DNA from: DASYKS01 sp031404815
GTDB taxonomy: Bacteria; Acidobacteriota; Thermoanaerobaculia; Multivoradales; UBA5704
Assembly: GCA_031404815.1 (NCBI GenBank)
Contig: JANNIH010000018.1
Span: forward strand, 26,907-90,906
DNA: 64,000 nucleotides
Reading direction: 5' to 3'
In this document: positions 32,394 through 41,909 of the stretch, one piece after another
How the letters are laid out: each line of letters begins with the position of its first letter
Numbering within the stretch: the stretch's first letter is position 1
Program-made: the position numbers and the translations under genes
Notes under the pieces: model-generated
Told to the model about the DNA's origin: nothing
Databases searched by the model: none
Seen by the model: only the letters and a program-made list of their open reading frames with translations

Positions 32394-34085
32394 TTAAAAC
32401 GAGTAGCTGATGCCCGCCGATACGATCAGCGGGTTGATCTCGACGTTTTTATCGCCGATCGAGCCGAGATCCACATCGGTCGACAGATCGATGTAGCGCA
32501 GGCCGGTGTGGAAGTTCCAGATGCCGTTGGCCGCGCGGTGGATCGGCAGGTCGAGACCGATCTGGACACCGAAGCCGAGCTGGTCCTCAAGGTCGCGGCT
32601 CGTCGACTCGCCGAGCACGCCATACGACTTACCGTCGAACAGAGCGAAGCCGAGGAACGGACCGATGTAGAGATCGGCTCTGCCCGGTTCGTGCAGCAGG
32701 TGGAAGTTCGGGCCGAGCGTGAGCAGGTTCATGCCCACTTTCTTCTTCGCGATCCCCCAGGCGTTGTTGAGGTCGAGTTTGAACGACGAGTCGACCTGCG
32801 ACAGGATCAAGCCCGCTTCGAGACCGACGATTTCATTGAACCGCCGCTCGACCGTGCCGCCGATGCCGAAGCCCTTCTCGAGCTGCCAGGAGGTGCGTTC
32901 GACCAGCATCGGCGTGCGCCGACGGTCGGTGCTGATTCGGTCGTCCTTCGGATCGACGAAGGCGCCGAAACCGCGCACCGTCCAGCGCGGATGAATGCGC
33001 ACATCGATCGGACCCGCCTCACCGGTCTGGCCGATCGCGTCCTCGGCCTTCGCCCGGTAGGTATAGATGCCCGGGACGGTGAACACCTTCTCCCACGTGC
33101 CGCAACCTGCCCGGTCGAACTCGACACCGTGATTGTCGGTGATGAACGCTTCGCACGACTTCAAGCAGACCGAATCGGCCGCCGACTGCGCGACCACAGT
33201 TTCGCGGGTCTCGGCCCGGGTCGGGGTGACGCTCAGCGTAACCACCGGCGGCGGCGGCACGAAGCGCTTCACCTCGACGCTGCTCGCGCACTCGTCGCTC
33301 TTGCCCGGCACCGTGCGCGGCGCGCTCTGCCCGGCGTAGGAGAGGTTGGCGCAGATCTTCGGCACCAGGAACGAATGGGTGACCCAGGTCTGGGTCCCCT
33401 GATCGGTGTCCTTGACGGTGAACGTGTAGTCCGCCGTGCACAGGTCCTTCCACTCCATCTGCCACGGGCCGGAGCCGTCGAGTTCTCCGGAAGTACCGTT
33501 GGTCGAAGTCCACGACGCCGTGGCGCCGGGGGTGCTGCCGTCAATGTTCGCCTGGAGCACCGGCGGCTTGGCGGAAGCGTCGCCGCTCGCCTGGATTTCG
33601 CAGCGGACTTCCGGCAGCGTCTCGGCGATCATCTCGTCGACCGGAACCTCGAAGGCGCCGTAGGTCTTCTTGACCTTGAGGCAGAGCGGGCCGCTCACCG
33701 GCACGCCTTTGCGATTGCGCCAGAGCATCCAGTCGAAACACTCGTCGGAACGCAGGTCGCGCTCGGTGACCGCGGAGCCGCCGGCCGCCTCGGCCAGCGC
33801 ATCGCCCAAGCGCTCGAGGCCGTGCTGGCCGAGAACGCAGGCGATCGCATCTTTCTCATCGACAAACAGCGCCGACAGACCCTCTCGCGTGCTCACCCCG
33901 CCCTTGACGAACGGGCTCCGCCCCATGCGGGTGATCGTCTGCTGCCGGGTCGAGACTTTGCAGGCCGGCCCCATGTCCGCCGCCTGCGCCGCTCCGGGCG
34001 CGGCCAGCACCAAGGCGGCAACCCCCAGAACGGCCAACGTCGCGACGCGCCCAACGCGCGGATCTAATTTCATCATATTGCGCAT
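32394..34085 (-). CDS. Outer-membrane beta-barrel protein with large N-terminal extension
   Basis: 563 residues. A signal peptide spans about 1-35 (VATLAVLGVAALVLAAPGAAQA). The next ~340 residues include several Cys and an Ig-like region (VVTLSVTPTRAETRETVV, FTVPGIYTYRAKAEDAIG). The last ~170 residues are alternating strands (FGIGGTVERRFNEIVGLEAG, LYIGPFLGFALF) ending NPLIVSAGISYSF with the terminal Phe typical of outer-membrane barrels, resembling the OmpW/OprW type. Function unknown. Confidence 0.75.
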   Translation of the reverse strand: MRNMMKLDPRVGRVATLAVLGVAALVLAAPGAAQAADMGPACKVSTRQQTITRMGRSPFVKGGVSTREGLSALFVDEKDAIACVLGQHGLERLGDALAEAAGGSAVTERDLRSDECFDWMLWRNRKGVPVSGPLCLKVKKTYGAFEVPVDEMIAETLPEVRCEIQASGDASAKPPVLQANIDGSTPGATASWTSTNGTSGELDGSGPWQMEWKDLCTADYTFTVKDTDQGTQTWVTHSFLVPKICANLSYAGQSAPRTVPGKSDECASSVEVKRFVPPPPVVTLSVTPTRAETRETVVAQSAADSVCLKSCEAFITDNHGVEFDRAGCGTWEKVFTVPGIYTYRAKAEDAIGQTGEAGPIDVRIHPRWTVRGFGAFVDPKDDRISTDRRRTPMLVERTSWQLEKGFGIGGTVERRFNEIVGLEAGLILSQVDSSFKLDLNNAWGIAKKKVGMNLLTLGPNFHLLHEPGRADLYIGPFLGFALFDGKSYGVLGESTSRDLEDQLGFGVQIGLDLPIHRAANGIWNFHTGLRYIDLSTDVDLGSIGDKNVEINPLIVSAGISYSF

Positions 34086-34298
34086 ATTTTCATTCTCCTC
34101 TCGGACTATTCGCCGTGCTTTGACACTCAGCTTCTGTGGGCTAAATCATACCTGGAAAACGTCCTGCCGTTCCGGGTCGAATCCAGCACAGATTATGCTC
34201 GGCACACCCTCAGCCAAAAGATCGCCAACCCACGGCGACGGCGGCTGAGGCCGGGCGTTCGCGCTGATGCTGACCCAGAACCTTCCTATGCTGGCGCC

Positions 34299-36038
34299 CT
34301 AATCCTCCGACTCGCCAGATTGTGCAAGTGGCGGCTCGTCATCCGTGTCGATGGGACTCAGCGCCGGCCTGTTGCTCTTTGGTGCGGTCACGTGGACCTC
34401 TTGCATGAAATCGCGTTCGAGCTGCCCCAGTAGCTCCATGCGCCTTTCGAGAAATGCGTCATTATTGCCGGCGAGGATCAAGCCAAGTGAATCATCGGCA
34501 ATTGCATGGCTGTCGAGAATTGAGTCCTGCAACGATGGGTCGAGCTTCAACAACCACTTCTTGGCCTGCCCCCGTTCCCCACCCTCCACATCGAAGATCC
34601 GATTGGCAGGGCTCCTTCTCAAATCCGGGCTTTTCACGGTTGCGCAAACAATTCTCATTGCCTCAGGGCCCCGCTCAAAGAGAATGCGCGCGGCTTCCTC
34701 CAGTGAAATCGGCGTCCCGTTCGCACGTCGCGGCAAACGCTTAAGGAGGAGGCAAACCAGGATCCGAACGCGAGCGCTTCGAAGATCGAACCGAAGTGGC
34801 GTAGGAAGTGCCGGCTGACTAAGGTCCATTTCAATCAGGCGCACTGGAGACGGATCTCCTGCCAGCCGATCGCGCATCTCTTCCACCAAGCGGCGAACCC
34901 GTGTCGGGTTGTTCATCCCGAACCAGCCAGAGAACGACGACGACCAAAACCAACGCCTCAAGAGCGCTTCCTGTTCCTGTGTGGGCTCTGAGCAACGACC
35001 AAAGAATGCTCCGAGCGCTACCAGCTGCATACTGTACGGCAACATCCGCGCGTTGAGGACACCAAGTTCCCTCAGGAAGGTACGCGCCCTCTCTAGGCCG
35101 CGTTCAGCCTCAATAACAGCCTCAGGGAGACTCTGCCGAGTCGAGACCTTTACCTGCTCGCCAAGCCTGGACCAATCCGTCCTGTACATATCAAGCTTTG
35201 CGGCGGTAAGTACTGCCCTGAGCAAGATCGTCCGGTCCATCGCGCCAAAACCCGACCGAACCATTCCATCTTGAATTCGGTCTATCTCTCCTGAGAGGTG
35301 GAATCGTTCCCCGTGTCCGCCCTCCACATATGTGAGTGCGGAGAACATCTCGTCCTGGCCAATGCTTCGACCTTTTCTGTTAAGACGAGAGAAACTCTCC
35401 ACCGCGATGCTCAAGTCATTGGTCGTGAACTGCACGATCGGTACCCGGTAACCTTGGATCGCCCGCGCAACCCGCTGCGCCCTATCCACCCAGACCTCTG
35501 CAGTCGCCGTGTCGACACAAGTCATGATTCTGTTTGCTTCAACCACCAGCCTCATCGTATCGAGAAGCGCGGGGACCTCGATATAGGAGTGGGGCCGCTT
35601 TTCTTCGCCTCCTGGGGCATAGGTGAAGCCACCTTCAGGCTTTGCGTCGAAGTAAATTTCCCAGCGCCCCGGGTCTTCTGTTTCAAGCTTCGGATCCCAC
35701 TGGGAGTCCCCACGCAAGAGCACCCCGACAAGGGTGGTTAAGCGTTGCTGCCCATCCAGGACGAGAAAGGCCTGTCCCTTCCATTCTTTCAGTCTCAGAG
35801 GGCCGATGTGATCGCGATGCTCGGGCATCGGATCGGTGCTCCATAGAAACAGGGTACCGATCGGGTACTGCTTCGAGATCGAGTCGAACAGATCGACAAT
35901 ATCCTGCCTTCGCCAAACGAAATCACGTTGAAACTTCGGAACGCGGAGGCGGCCTTCCCGAGCCCACTTCAGGAGGTCAATGAGATGAACGACTTGTGGG
36001 ACTATCTCTGGCGTCTCTTCTTGCTTGTCAGCGGCCAT
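34299..36038 (-). CDS. DUF262 domain protein (defence-type operon, gene 3)
   Basis: 579 residues. The N-terminal DUF262 (ParB-like nuclease/NTPase fold) has VPKFQRDFVWRRQDIVDLFD, PIGTLFLWSTDP and VLDGQQRLTTLVGVL. The C-terminal part has NRIFDVE, DSHAIADDSLGLIL and FLERRMELLGQLERDFM, but no HNH (DUF1524) motif is visible, so it is not a complete GmrSD-type enzyme. It lies 6 bp after the Toprim gene in a three-gene operon. Confidence 0.85.
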   Translation of the reverse strand: MAADKQEETPEIVPQVVHLIDLLKWAREGRLRVPKFQRDFVWRRQDIVDLFDSISKQYPIGTLFLWSTDPMPEHRDHIGPLRLKEWKGQAFLVLDGQQRLTTLVGVLLRGDSQWDPKLETEDPGRWEIYFDAKPEGGFTYAPGGEEKRPHSYIEVPALLDTMRLVVEANRIMTCVDTATAEVWVDRAQRVARAIQGYRVPIVQFTTNDLSIAVESFSRLNRKGRSIGQDEMFSALTYVEGGHGERFHLSGEIDRIQDGMVRSGFGAMDRTILLRAVLTAAKLDMYRTDWSRLGEQVKVSTRQSLPEAVIEAERGLERARTFLRELGVLNARMLPYSMQLVALGAFFGRCSEPTQEQEALLRRWFWSSSFSGWFGMNNPTRVRRLVEEMRDRLAGDPSPVRLIEMDLSQPALPTPLRFDLRSARVRILVCLLLKRLPRRANGTPISLEEAARILFERGPEAMRIVCATVKSPDLRRSPANRIFDVEGGERGQAKKWLLKLDPSLQDSILDSHAIADDSLGLILAGNNDAFLERRMELLGQLERDFMQEVHVTAPKSNRPALSPIDTDDEPPLAQSGESED

Positions 36039-36044
36039 GGTCGG

Positions 36045-37043
36045 CTAGAGCTCCCTGGAAATAGCGGCAAGCAGGGCGTCGAGCTCACCTTCGCCGTCAC
36101 GCTCTCGCAGTCCAGCAGCAGTGAATGAATCCCGTCTCTCGGCTTGAAGCCGCTGCAGAGGCCGAGGCCTCTTCGGGAAGAGTGGCTTCTCCAGCACTGC
36201 GAGATCTTCCTCCTCGGAATCGTCATAAAGACCCGCCTGGCAGGCCCTAAAGCGCTCCTCTTTCGACAGACCATCCTTGACGGGAAAGTGATCCCTTTGT
36301 GTTGGTGTTCTTCGCAACAGAGCATCGAACCGATCAACGTGGCTCGTGTTGAAGGGATCCGCGCGGGCGGCCTCAAAGACCTGGTCTGGGATATAATTTT
36401 CTGAGCAGCGCTTTTTCCACATGTGGTATGAAATGAGGTGCCTGTCGCATGCCTGGCGCACAGCTTCCGACGAAGTTGTTACTTCGGCGTCACCAGGCCA
36501 CTTACAGTCGCTGTCGAAGAGAACGAAAAGGCGGATCGGCCGGCCCTCTCCCTCGGCATCTTTAGCGGCGCGATCGACCCTTCCCGGAATCGCGCCGACG
36601 CCTCCAGCCGTTGTAATCTCGACGGCCCGGGGAGTCACTTCTTTGGCGCGCGCCCAGAGTGCTCGAAGCGAGGGTGATCCGAGTTCGTCAACTACGATCT
36701 CAAGGAGTACGCCATCGGCCTCACGGTCCTCCACGAGAACGACAAGTGGCGTGTGGGCCATCTTTTCGGCCAGATGGACCGACTCAGGACTGTCAACTTC
36801 GATGGACTTCGTGTGAGGCCCTGGCACATCCAAAGCCTTGCGTGGCGGTACCGCCAAGGCGCTCAGAAGGAGCTTCTGTCTGGTCGTACGGGCATTCTGA
36901 TACCAGCGGGATGCAACGACCAGGTCCGCATCAGGTACATCCACTCGATGGACTTCGTCGGCAATTCGGTCGATGAGTCTATCGATTAGTGCAAGCGAAC
37001 TGTCGTCGCAATTGAGGGCAGCGGCATGAAGGACAAACTTCAT
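36045..37043 (-). CDS. Toprim-like nuclease candidate (defence-type operon, gene 2)
   Basis: 332 residues. PLVVLVEDREADGVLLEIVV (conserved Glu, ~108) and IRLFVLFDSDCKWPGD (DxD, ~183) fit a Toprim fold as in OLD or DUF4435/AriB-type nucleases. CDRHLISYHMWKKRCSENYIPDQV resembles the post-Toprim region of DUF4435 proteins. The start overlaps the ATPase stop by 4 bp (ATGA), and DUF262 follows after 6 bp. Family assignment is by motif; overall identity is probably low. Confidence 0.6.
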   Translation of the reverse strand: MKFVLHAAALNCDDSSLALIDRLIDRIADEVHRVDVPDADLVVASRWYQNARTTRQKLLLSALAVPPRKALDVPGPHTKSIEVDSPESVHLAEKMAHTPLVVLVEDREADGVLLEIVVDELGSPSLRALWARAKEVTPRAVEITTAGGVGAIPGRVDRAAKDAEGEGRPIRLFVLFDSDCKWPGDAEVTTSSEAVRQACDRHLISYHMWKKRCSENYIPDQVFEAARADPFNTSHVDRFDALLRRTPTQRDHFPVKDGLSKEERFRACQAGLYDDSEEEDLAVLEKPLFPKRPRPLQRLQAERRDSFTAAGLRERDGEGELDALLAAISREL

Positions 37044-38239
37044 CCCAGGGCCTTTAGAGCGGAGCGGCTTCGCTGCGCGCGCCGAATGGATGCGACCTCC
37101 TGGAAGTCTTCCTCAAAGACTCCAGTTGGCCACCAATCGACCTCGCCGCTCGAATCGAGAAAGACCCGGCGGAGTTGACTTCCATTGACGGTTGCCTCGA
37201 CAAAGTAGATAGCGACGCAGTCGGGTGACAGGAACCCCTCGGCAACCCGCCGCTGAACGCGGAGTAGGATTGGCTCGGAGTGTGTTTCGACCACCACCGT
37301 GCCTTGCCCCTTAAGGGCAGTGGCGATGAAAAGATCAGCTAGCGGGGCCTGCGCAGCATCGTGCAGGTGGAGTTCCGGCTGCTCCACTACGTCGAGGAAA
37401 GTTCCCTCTCCAGGCCGCTGCCGCAAAAGCTGCTGCAACACGACCGGAAGCACCTGTTGAAGGCCCTGACCCGCGTACGCTAGATTCGTCGACATTGATT
37501 TGCTCATTCCTACTCGAAGGCTAAAACTATCATTGCTTTGCGAGAGCAACAAGCGCCAGCCATCCAGATGTGCCTCGAACCATAAACCTGCGGCGTCTGC
37601 CAGTTCGGGGTCGGACCGGAGCCACTGTGGCGCTTGTCGGCCGTCCATTCCAAGAATCTCAGGCTCCTCCTCAACATAGGCCGGCTGAATCGTCGCGCGA
37701 ATAGGGCCCAGGTGGACCGCCTCGTCTAGCAAGCCAGACGCTGCATCTCGCCAGGCAGCCCAAGCGCCTCCAAGAGGCAGTAGGCCACGAAACGGCTTTC
37801 GACCAGCCTGCGGAACAGTCGGCGGCGACACGTCTACTACTTCGGGCTCGCGCATCTTGTACGACCAGATTTGGGGTGGCTTGTTGGCTGCGAACGCACC
37901 AGCGCTGAAAAGAGTCGCTGAAAAGTCGAGCTGGGTGCCGTTGTGCCGCGCCCGCAACTCGAAAGTCGGGCGACGGAAAAAGTCACCTCCATGGATTAGG
38001 TCTACGAATCGGCCACCATATTTCAGGCCCCGGACTTCCAGAGGCAAAATACGATCGTCATCACACGCGATGCCACCAAGGAGCAGCCGAGGGAGCCGCA
38101 CAACCGCGCTCTTGCCGCTGTTGTTTTTCCCAAAGACGATCGTGAGGGGGGCCAGAAACAGCCTCTGGAGTTCGTCGTCGTCCTTGGTACCGCCAGGAAA
38201 GGCCTTGTAGCCGCGAAAAGCGATGCTCTCGAGTTGCAC
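37040..38239 (-). CDS. ABC/OLD-like AAA ATPase (defence-type operon, gene 1)
   Basis: 399 residues from the GTG at 38237-38239, which has GGGAGG 6 bases upstream; the frame is open further but not family-like. Walker A is LTIVFGKNNSGKSAVVRLPR near 33-50. The ABC-type region includes YAGQGLQQVLPVVLQQL (Q/signature part), Walker B TFLDVVEQPELHLHDAAQAP and the H-loop VVVETHSEPILLRVQRR. This is the DUF3696/AriA/OLD-ATPase pattern seen in phage-defence ATPases. Confidence 0.85.
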   Translation of the reverse strand: MQLESIAFRGYKAFPGGTKDDDELQRLFLAPLTIVFGKNNSGKSAVVRLPRLLLGGIACDDDRILPLEVRGLKYGGRFVDLIHGGDFFRRPTFELRARHNGTQLDFSATLFSAGAFAANKPPQIWSYKMREPEVVDVSPPTVPQAGRKPFRGLLPLGGAWAAWRDAASGLLDEAVHLGPIRATIQPAYVEEEPEILGMDGRQAPQWLRSDPELADAAGLWFEAHLDGWRLLLSQSNDSFSLRVGMSKSMSTNLAYAGQGLQQVLPVVLQQLLRQRPGEGTFLDVVEQPELHLHDAAQAPLADLFIATALKGQGTVVVETHSEPILLRVQRRVAEGFLSPDCVAIYFVEATVNGSQLRRVFLDSSGEVDWWPTGVFEEDFQEVASIRRAQRSRSALKALG

Positions 38240-38498
38240 AGGTGCCTCCCAGGGACCGAAAGAAGAAGGAGCCGAACAGCCCCCCTCACCCGACCTCGAG
38301 GCTATCATGCCGGCCTTACTACTAAGCCCAAAGAGCTTACGCCTCACCTCACGTCTACTCTCCAGGCCACCGGATTTAGATTGTCAGCGCGAGATCAATG
38401 ACGCAGGCCCAGCGAAATTGTAGTCGATCCGAGCTTCAGTCGCTCAACGGAACTCGCTTCCAGCTGATTCTGTCGTATCGCCTTGCCGAGATTTACCC

Positions 38499-39884
38499 TC
38501 AAGCAATCGGGCCGGCCATCGGCCGCGGATCGAGCGGCCGGGCAAGTGGGGTGCGGGCGGGTGCAGGGGGCGTGCTTTTGGTCAGCCGTTGACCGACCTG
38601 GCCCTTGAGCACTTTGAGCCGCGCCGCCACCGCCGTGCCGATCCACGGCAACCCCGTCCGTTCGGCGATGCGACGACGCGCCAGGCGGTGATCCTCGATC
38701 CAGGGCCAGAGGGTGTGCGGCGCGTTGAAACCTTCGAAAAAGTCTTCGGCGATCGCGGAACCGCGCGACGCGGCGAGCAAGATCTCTTGCGCCGGGGGCG
38801 CGATGGGTTCGAGGAAGAGGTTCGTGAAGCGGGTCTGGAAGCGCGCCTCGCGCTGCCAGAAGTCCTCGAACGAGGCCGACATCCACGCCGCATCGAACGG
38901 ACGGTCGCCCCGCCCGACGATTTGGTTTTCCAGAGCGTGCGCCGCTTTAGAGGCATGGTTCGCCCCCTGCGCCGCGATCGGGTCGTTGAGCACCAGCGCA
39001 TCGCCCAGCCCGAGCGCGATCCGGCCGGAGGGGAGGCGTCCCACCGGCTTGCGCACGGTCGGCGTGATCGCTCCGACCGCCCAGGCGAGCGGGTCGGTGA
39101 GTTCGATCCGCTCCAACCGGTGCAGCTCCCAAGGGGCGACCTCCGCCACCACTTGGCGGGCCGCGGCGATCATTTCGTCGCCGGTCCGCACGGCGCCGAA
39201 GCGGTCGAAGCGCGATCCGGCCTTGGCCTCGAACACCAGGCTGTAGCAGGAGCCCACACTCTTGTCGTGGAACGGGATCCAGAAGATTTCGCCGTCGGAG
39301 CCGACCAGAGTGAACTTGGCCGGGTGGAACGGCACGTGCGACCAGCGCGTGAGGCCGGTGACCGTCAGCAGCGCCAGGCTGCGCTGCGGCCGAGAGTAGG
39401 GACTGCGCAGCGGATCGCGCTCGAACAGGGAGGAGAGTTCCCCTTTGCCGGTGGCGACGATTACCAAGTCGTTCTCCGCCGCGGCCGTATCGACATCGGC
39501 GAGCGCCATCTCGCGCACGATCAGGCGCCCCCCGCGCGCTTCGAATTCGTCCATCCAACGGGAGAACTTGAGTCGCTGATCGATCGCCATCCCAGGCCGC
39601 CGGAAGCGCCCTTGGACGGTGACCAGGATGTTGCCCGGCGTCGGACAGAAGTCGAGGTGGACCCCTTCGCCGGCTTCGACCTCGGCGTCCCAGAAGTTGA
39701 GGCCCAGCTCCCGCTCGTAGCCAAGCGCTTGGTGGAAGACGAAAGCGGTCGCGGTGCATCGACCTTCGAGCACCTGCCGCGCGGTACGATCCGAGTAGAG
39801 GGTGACGTCGTACCCCTTGGCGAGCAAGCCGAACCCGAGCTGCAGGCCCGCCTGCCCCGCCCCCACGATCGCAATTTTCCGCAT
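38499..39884 (-). CDS. Styrene monooxygenase StyA-like FAD monooxygenase
   Basis: 461 residues from the ATG at 39882-39884 (GGGGAGAGG upstream). It starts MRKIAIVGAGQAGLQLGFGL, the GxGxxG FAD-binding motif, and carries ALGLGDALVLNDPIAAQGAN, the C-terminal FAD signature of StyA/indole-oxygenase enzymes. No StyB-like reductase is adjacent. The C-terminal ~30 residues are a Pro/Arg-rich tail. It would epoxidise styrene- or indole-like substrates using reduced FAD; the natural substrate is unknown. Confidence 0.82.
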   Translation of the reverse strand: MRKIAIVGAGQAGLQLGFGLLAKGYDVTLYSDRTARQVLEGRCTATAFVFHQALGYERELGLNFWDAEVEAGEGVHLDFCPTPGNILVTVQGRFRRPGMAIDQRLKFSRWMDEFEARGGRLIVREMALADVDTAAAENDLVIVATGKGELSSLFERDPLRSPYSRPQRSLALLTVTGLTRWSHVPFHPAKFTLVGSDGEIFWIPFHDKSVGSCYSLVFEAKAGSRFDRFGAVRTGDEMIAAARQVVAEVAPWELHRLERIELTDPLAWAVGAITPTVRKPVGRLPSGRIALGLGDALVLNDPIAAQGANHASKAAHALENQIVGRGDRPFDAAWMSASFEDFWQREARFQTRFTNLFLEPIAPPAQEILLAASRGSAIAEDFFEGFNAPHTLWPWIEDHRLARRRIAERTGLPWIGTAVAARLKVLKGQVGQRLTKSTPPAPARTPLARPLDPRPMAGPIA

Positions 39885-40108
39885 ACCTCTCCCCTTCGAA
39901 CGCCTGCCCGTTCGACCGAATCGACGCCAAATTACTTCGGACCGGTGAATGAGTGCGATAGACGGTGCAAAGCGTGACACGTTTGACGAACTTCGTCTGC
40001 TCAACCCTGCGGTCGAGCGGAATCGAACAAGAGCACTTCGTCATCGTGTCGAGAGCTTGGTCGGGGGCGGGGCGGGTGTCGAGAGACGGGCGCGAGTAAG
40101 ATACCCCC

Positions 40109-41503
40109 GTGCAACCGTTCACGATCGAGGAGCTGTCGCAGCTCTCTCCCGAGCAGGCGGTCGCCGACCGCTTCGACGCCTCGAACCTCGCCAAGGCGCA
40201 GTGGTTCCTGGTCCTCTATGCGCTCGCCTTCACAGGAGGAACGATCGGCGCGGCGATCAGCGATCCCAAGAGGCTCGCGATCCTGGTGCCGAACCTGCTG
40301 TTCGCGCTGGCTTTCTCCTTCGCCCTGCGCCGCGAGCGGCTCGGCCGGGCTCCGGCCGAGGGGTTCGATTCCGCGCTCGAACCGGTCCGCCGCCTGATCG
40401 TCGGCCATCCGCGCGCAGGAATCGTCACCCTGCAGGTCGTCGTGCTCCTCTCCACACTCGTCGCAACGCTTGGACTGGACGGTCTGATCCCGTTGCTGGT
40501 GATCGCCGGCTATTTCGTGCCCCCTTTTCGCATGCGCCCGGTGGAGCGCCTGCTGGTCCATGGTTCTTTGGTGCTCGGCCTGCTGCTGGCGGCGCTTTTG
40601 GGCTTGCCCGTCGCCGAGAAAAAGACGGACGACACGGGGACGGTCCTCGGGGTGGTGTTCAATCACCTGTTCGCCTTGGGCATCGGGCTCGCCGCTTCCA
40701 AACGGCGCCGCCGCGAGATCCTCGCCCACTTTTCCGCCTCACAGGCGAGCACCAAGGATCAGCTACGGATGCGCCAGGAACTCGACACCGCGCGCGAGAT
40801 CCAGCTCGCGATGCTGCCGGAGGGGTGCCCGCCGCAGGGGTGGCTCGACATCTGCAGCCTCTCCTGCCCGGCCACCGAAGTGGGCGGCGACTACTACGAC
40901 TATTTCCAGCTCGAAGGGGGGCGTCTCGCCGTGGTCGTGGGCGACGTCGCCGGCCACGGCATGGCGAGCGGTCTGCTGCTCGCGGGGGTGCGCTCCTGCC
41001 TCACCCTTCTGGCCACCGAGCTCGACCAGCCGCTCGCCGTGCTCGCCAAGCTCAACCGGATGGTGCAGCAGACCACGCGCACCCGGAAGCTGGTGACGCT
41101 CGCGATCGTGGTGCTCGATCCGGTTCGCCGAATCGCCATGGTGGCCAACGCCGGGCACCCTCCGGTTCTCTGGTCGAACTCCGCAGGTGTGGAAGAAATC
41201 GCGCTCCCTTCGCTGCCACTCGGCACCCAGCTCGATCCGCACTTCGGCCTCCGCGAGCTGGCGCTCGAAAGCGGCGATGTCCTGCTCCTCCACTCGGACG
41301 GCCTCTACGAAGGGGAAGACCCGTTCGGCGAGCCCTACGGCCTGGATCGCCTCGCCGCGTCGCTCGCCCGCGCCCCCAAAGAACTCCCGGCGGCGGCGGT
41401 GCGCGATGCCCTGCTCGCCGATTTTTCGGCGTTTCAACGGGGCGCCCCCCAGCGGGACGATCTGACGTTCGTGGTGGTGAAGGTCGCCTCAACTATATCT
41501 TGA
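40109..41503 (+). CDS. Membrane SpoIIE/RsbU-type PP2C phosphatase
   Basis: 464 residues with a GTG start. The N-terminal ~210 residues hold several hydrophobic helices (FALAFTGGTIGAAISD region, LLLAALLGLPVAEK). After a short linker LDTAREIQLAML, the PP2C-like domain has EVGGDYYDYFQLEGGRLAVV, GDVAGHGMASGLLLAGVRS, NAGHPPVLWS and LLLHSDGLYEGEDPFG. These phosphatases act in anti-sigma/partner-switching pathways. The stop codon sits inside the palindrome upstream of padR. Confidence 0.88.
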   Translation: MQPFTIEELSQLSPEQAVADRFDASNLAKAQWFLVLYALAFTGGTIGAAISDPKRLAILVPNLLFALAFSFALRRERLGRAPAEGFDSALEPVRRLIVGHPRAGIVTLQVVVLLSTLVATLGLDGLIPLLVIAGYFVPPFRMRPVERLLVHGSLVLGLLLAALLGLPVAEKKTDDTGTVLGVVFNHLFALGIGLAASKRRRREILAHFSASQASTKDQLRMRQELDTAREIQLAMLPEGCPPQGWLDICSLSCPATEVGGDYYDYFQLEGGRLAVVVGDVAGHGMASGLLLAGVRSCLTLLATELDQPLAVLAKLNRMVQQTTRTRKLVTLAIVVLDPVRRIAMVANAGHPPVLWSNSAGVEEIALPSLPLGTQLDPHFGLRELALESGDVLLLHSDGLYEGEDPFGEPYGLDRLAASLARAPKELPAAAVRDALLADFSAFQRGAPQRDDLTFVVVKVASTIS

Positions 41504-41529
41504 CCAGATATACCTGCCGCGAATACACT
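41494..41529 (+). promoter_or_regulatory. PadR operator palindrome with overlapping promoter
   Basis: Perfect inverted repeat TATATCT-TGACC-AGATATA (41494-41512). It contains a -35-like TTGACC (41500-41505); TACACT 18 bp on (41524-41529) can be the -10. A start of transcription near 41536 would leave the padR mRNA almost leaderless (ATG at 41537). PadR dimers bind such palindromes, so autoregulation is likely. Confidence 0.65.
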
Positions 41530-41536
41530 CGCCGGC

Positions 41537-41905
41537 ATGGCTACGCACGACGACGATCCGACCCCCGCATCGCTTCTCCCACTTCCGACCGCCACGTTTC
41601 ACATTCTGATCGCGCTCGCCGAGGGGGATCGGCATGGGTATGCGGTCATGCAGGAGGTCGCAGAAAGGACCGGCGGCCGGACGAAGTTGAATCCGGGCAC
41701 GCTCTATACGACGCTCCACCGGCTGCTCGAGCAGGGGCTGATCGTCGAGCTGGACGGCAAGGAGGTCGCGCCAAGTTCAGACGAGCGCCGCCGCCACTAT
41801 CGCTTGACCCCATTCGGCCGGGAGGTGGCGGAGCTGGAACTCGCGCGGCTGGGTGATCTCCTCGACCTCGGCCGGCGCGCCGGTCTTCTGTTCGAGGGGC
41901 GGTGA
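41537..41905 (+). CDS. PadR-family transcriptional regulator
   Basis: 122 residues. The winged-helix motif includes THFHILIALAEGDRHGYAVM-like residues (ATFHILIALAEGDRHGYAVM) and LNPGTLYTTLHRLLEQGLI, followed by RRHYRLTPFGREVAELE. It lies 4 bp before the ADOP permease gene, the classic pairing in Acidobacteriota, and probably represses it through the palindrome at 41494. Confidence 0.93.
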   Translation: MATHDDDPTPASLLPLPTATFHILIALAEGDRHGYAVMQEVAERTGGRTKLNPGTLYTTLHRLLEQGLIVELDGKEVAPSSDERRRHYRLTPFGREVAELELARLGDLLDLGRRAGLLFEGR

Positions 41906-41909
41906 GACC

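Noticed and set aside
39965..39990. A GCGTGACACG sequence resembling the XRE-TPR direct repeat
   Set aside because: Only one half-site is present and no XRE-TPR gene is nearby; likely chance.
39949..41856. 635-codon plus-strand frame overlapping the SpoIIE-type phosphatase
   Set aside because: Low-complexity Arg/Ala/Pro translation in a different frame of a well-recognised gene; a GC-bias shadow.
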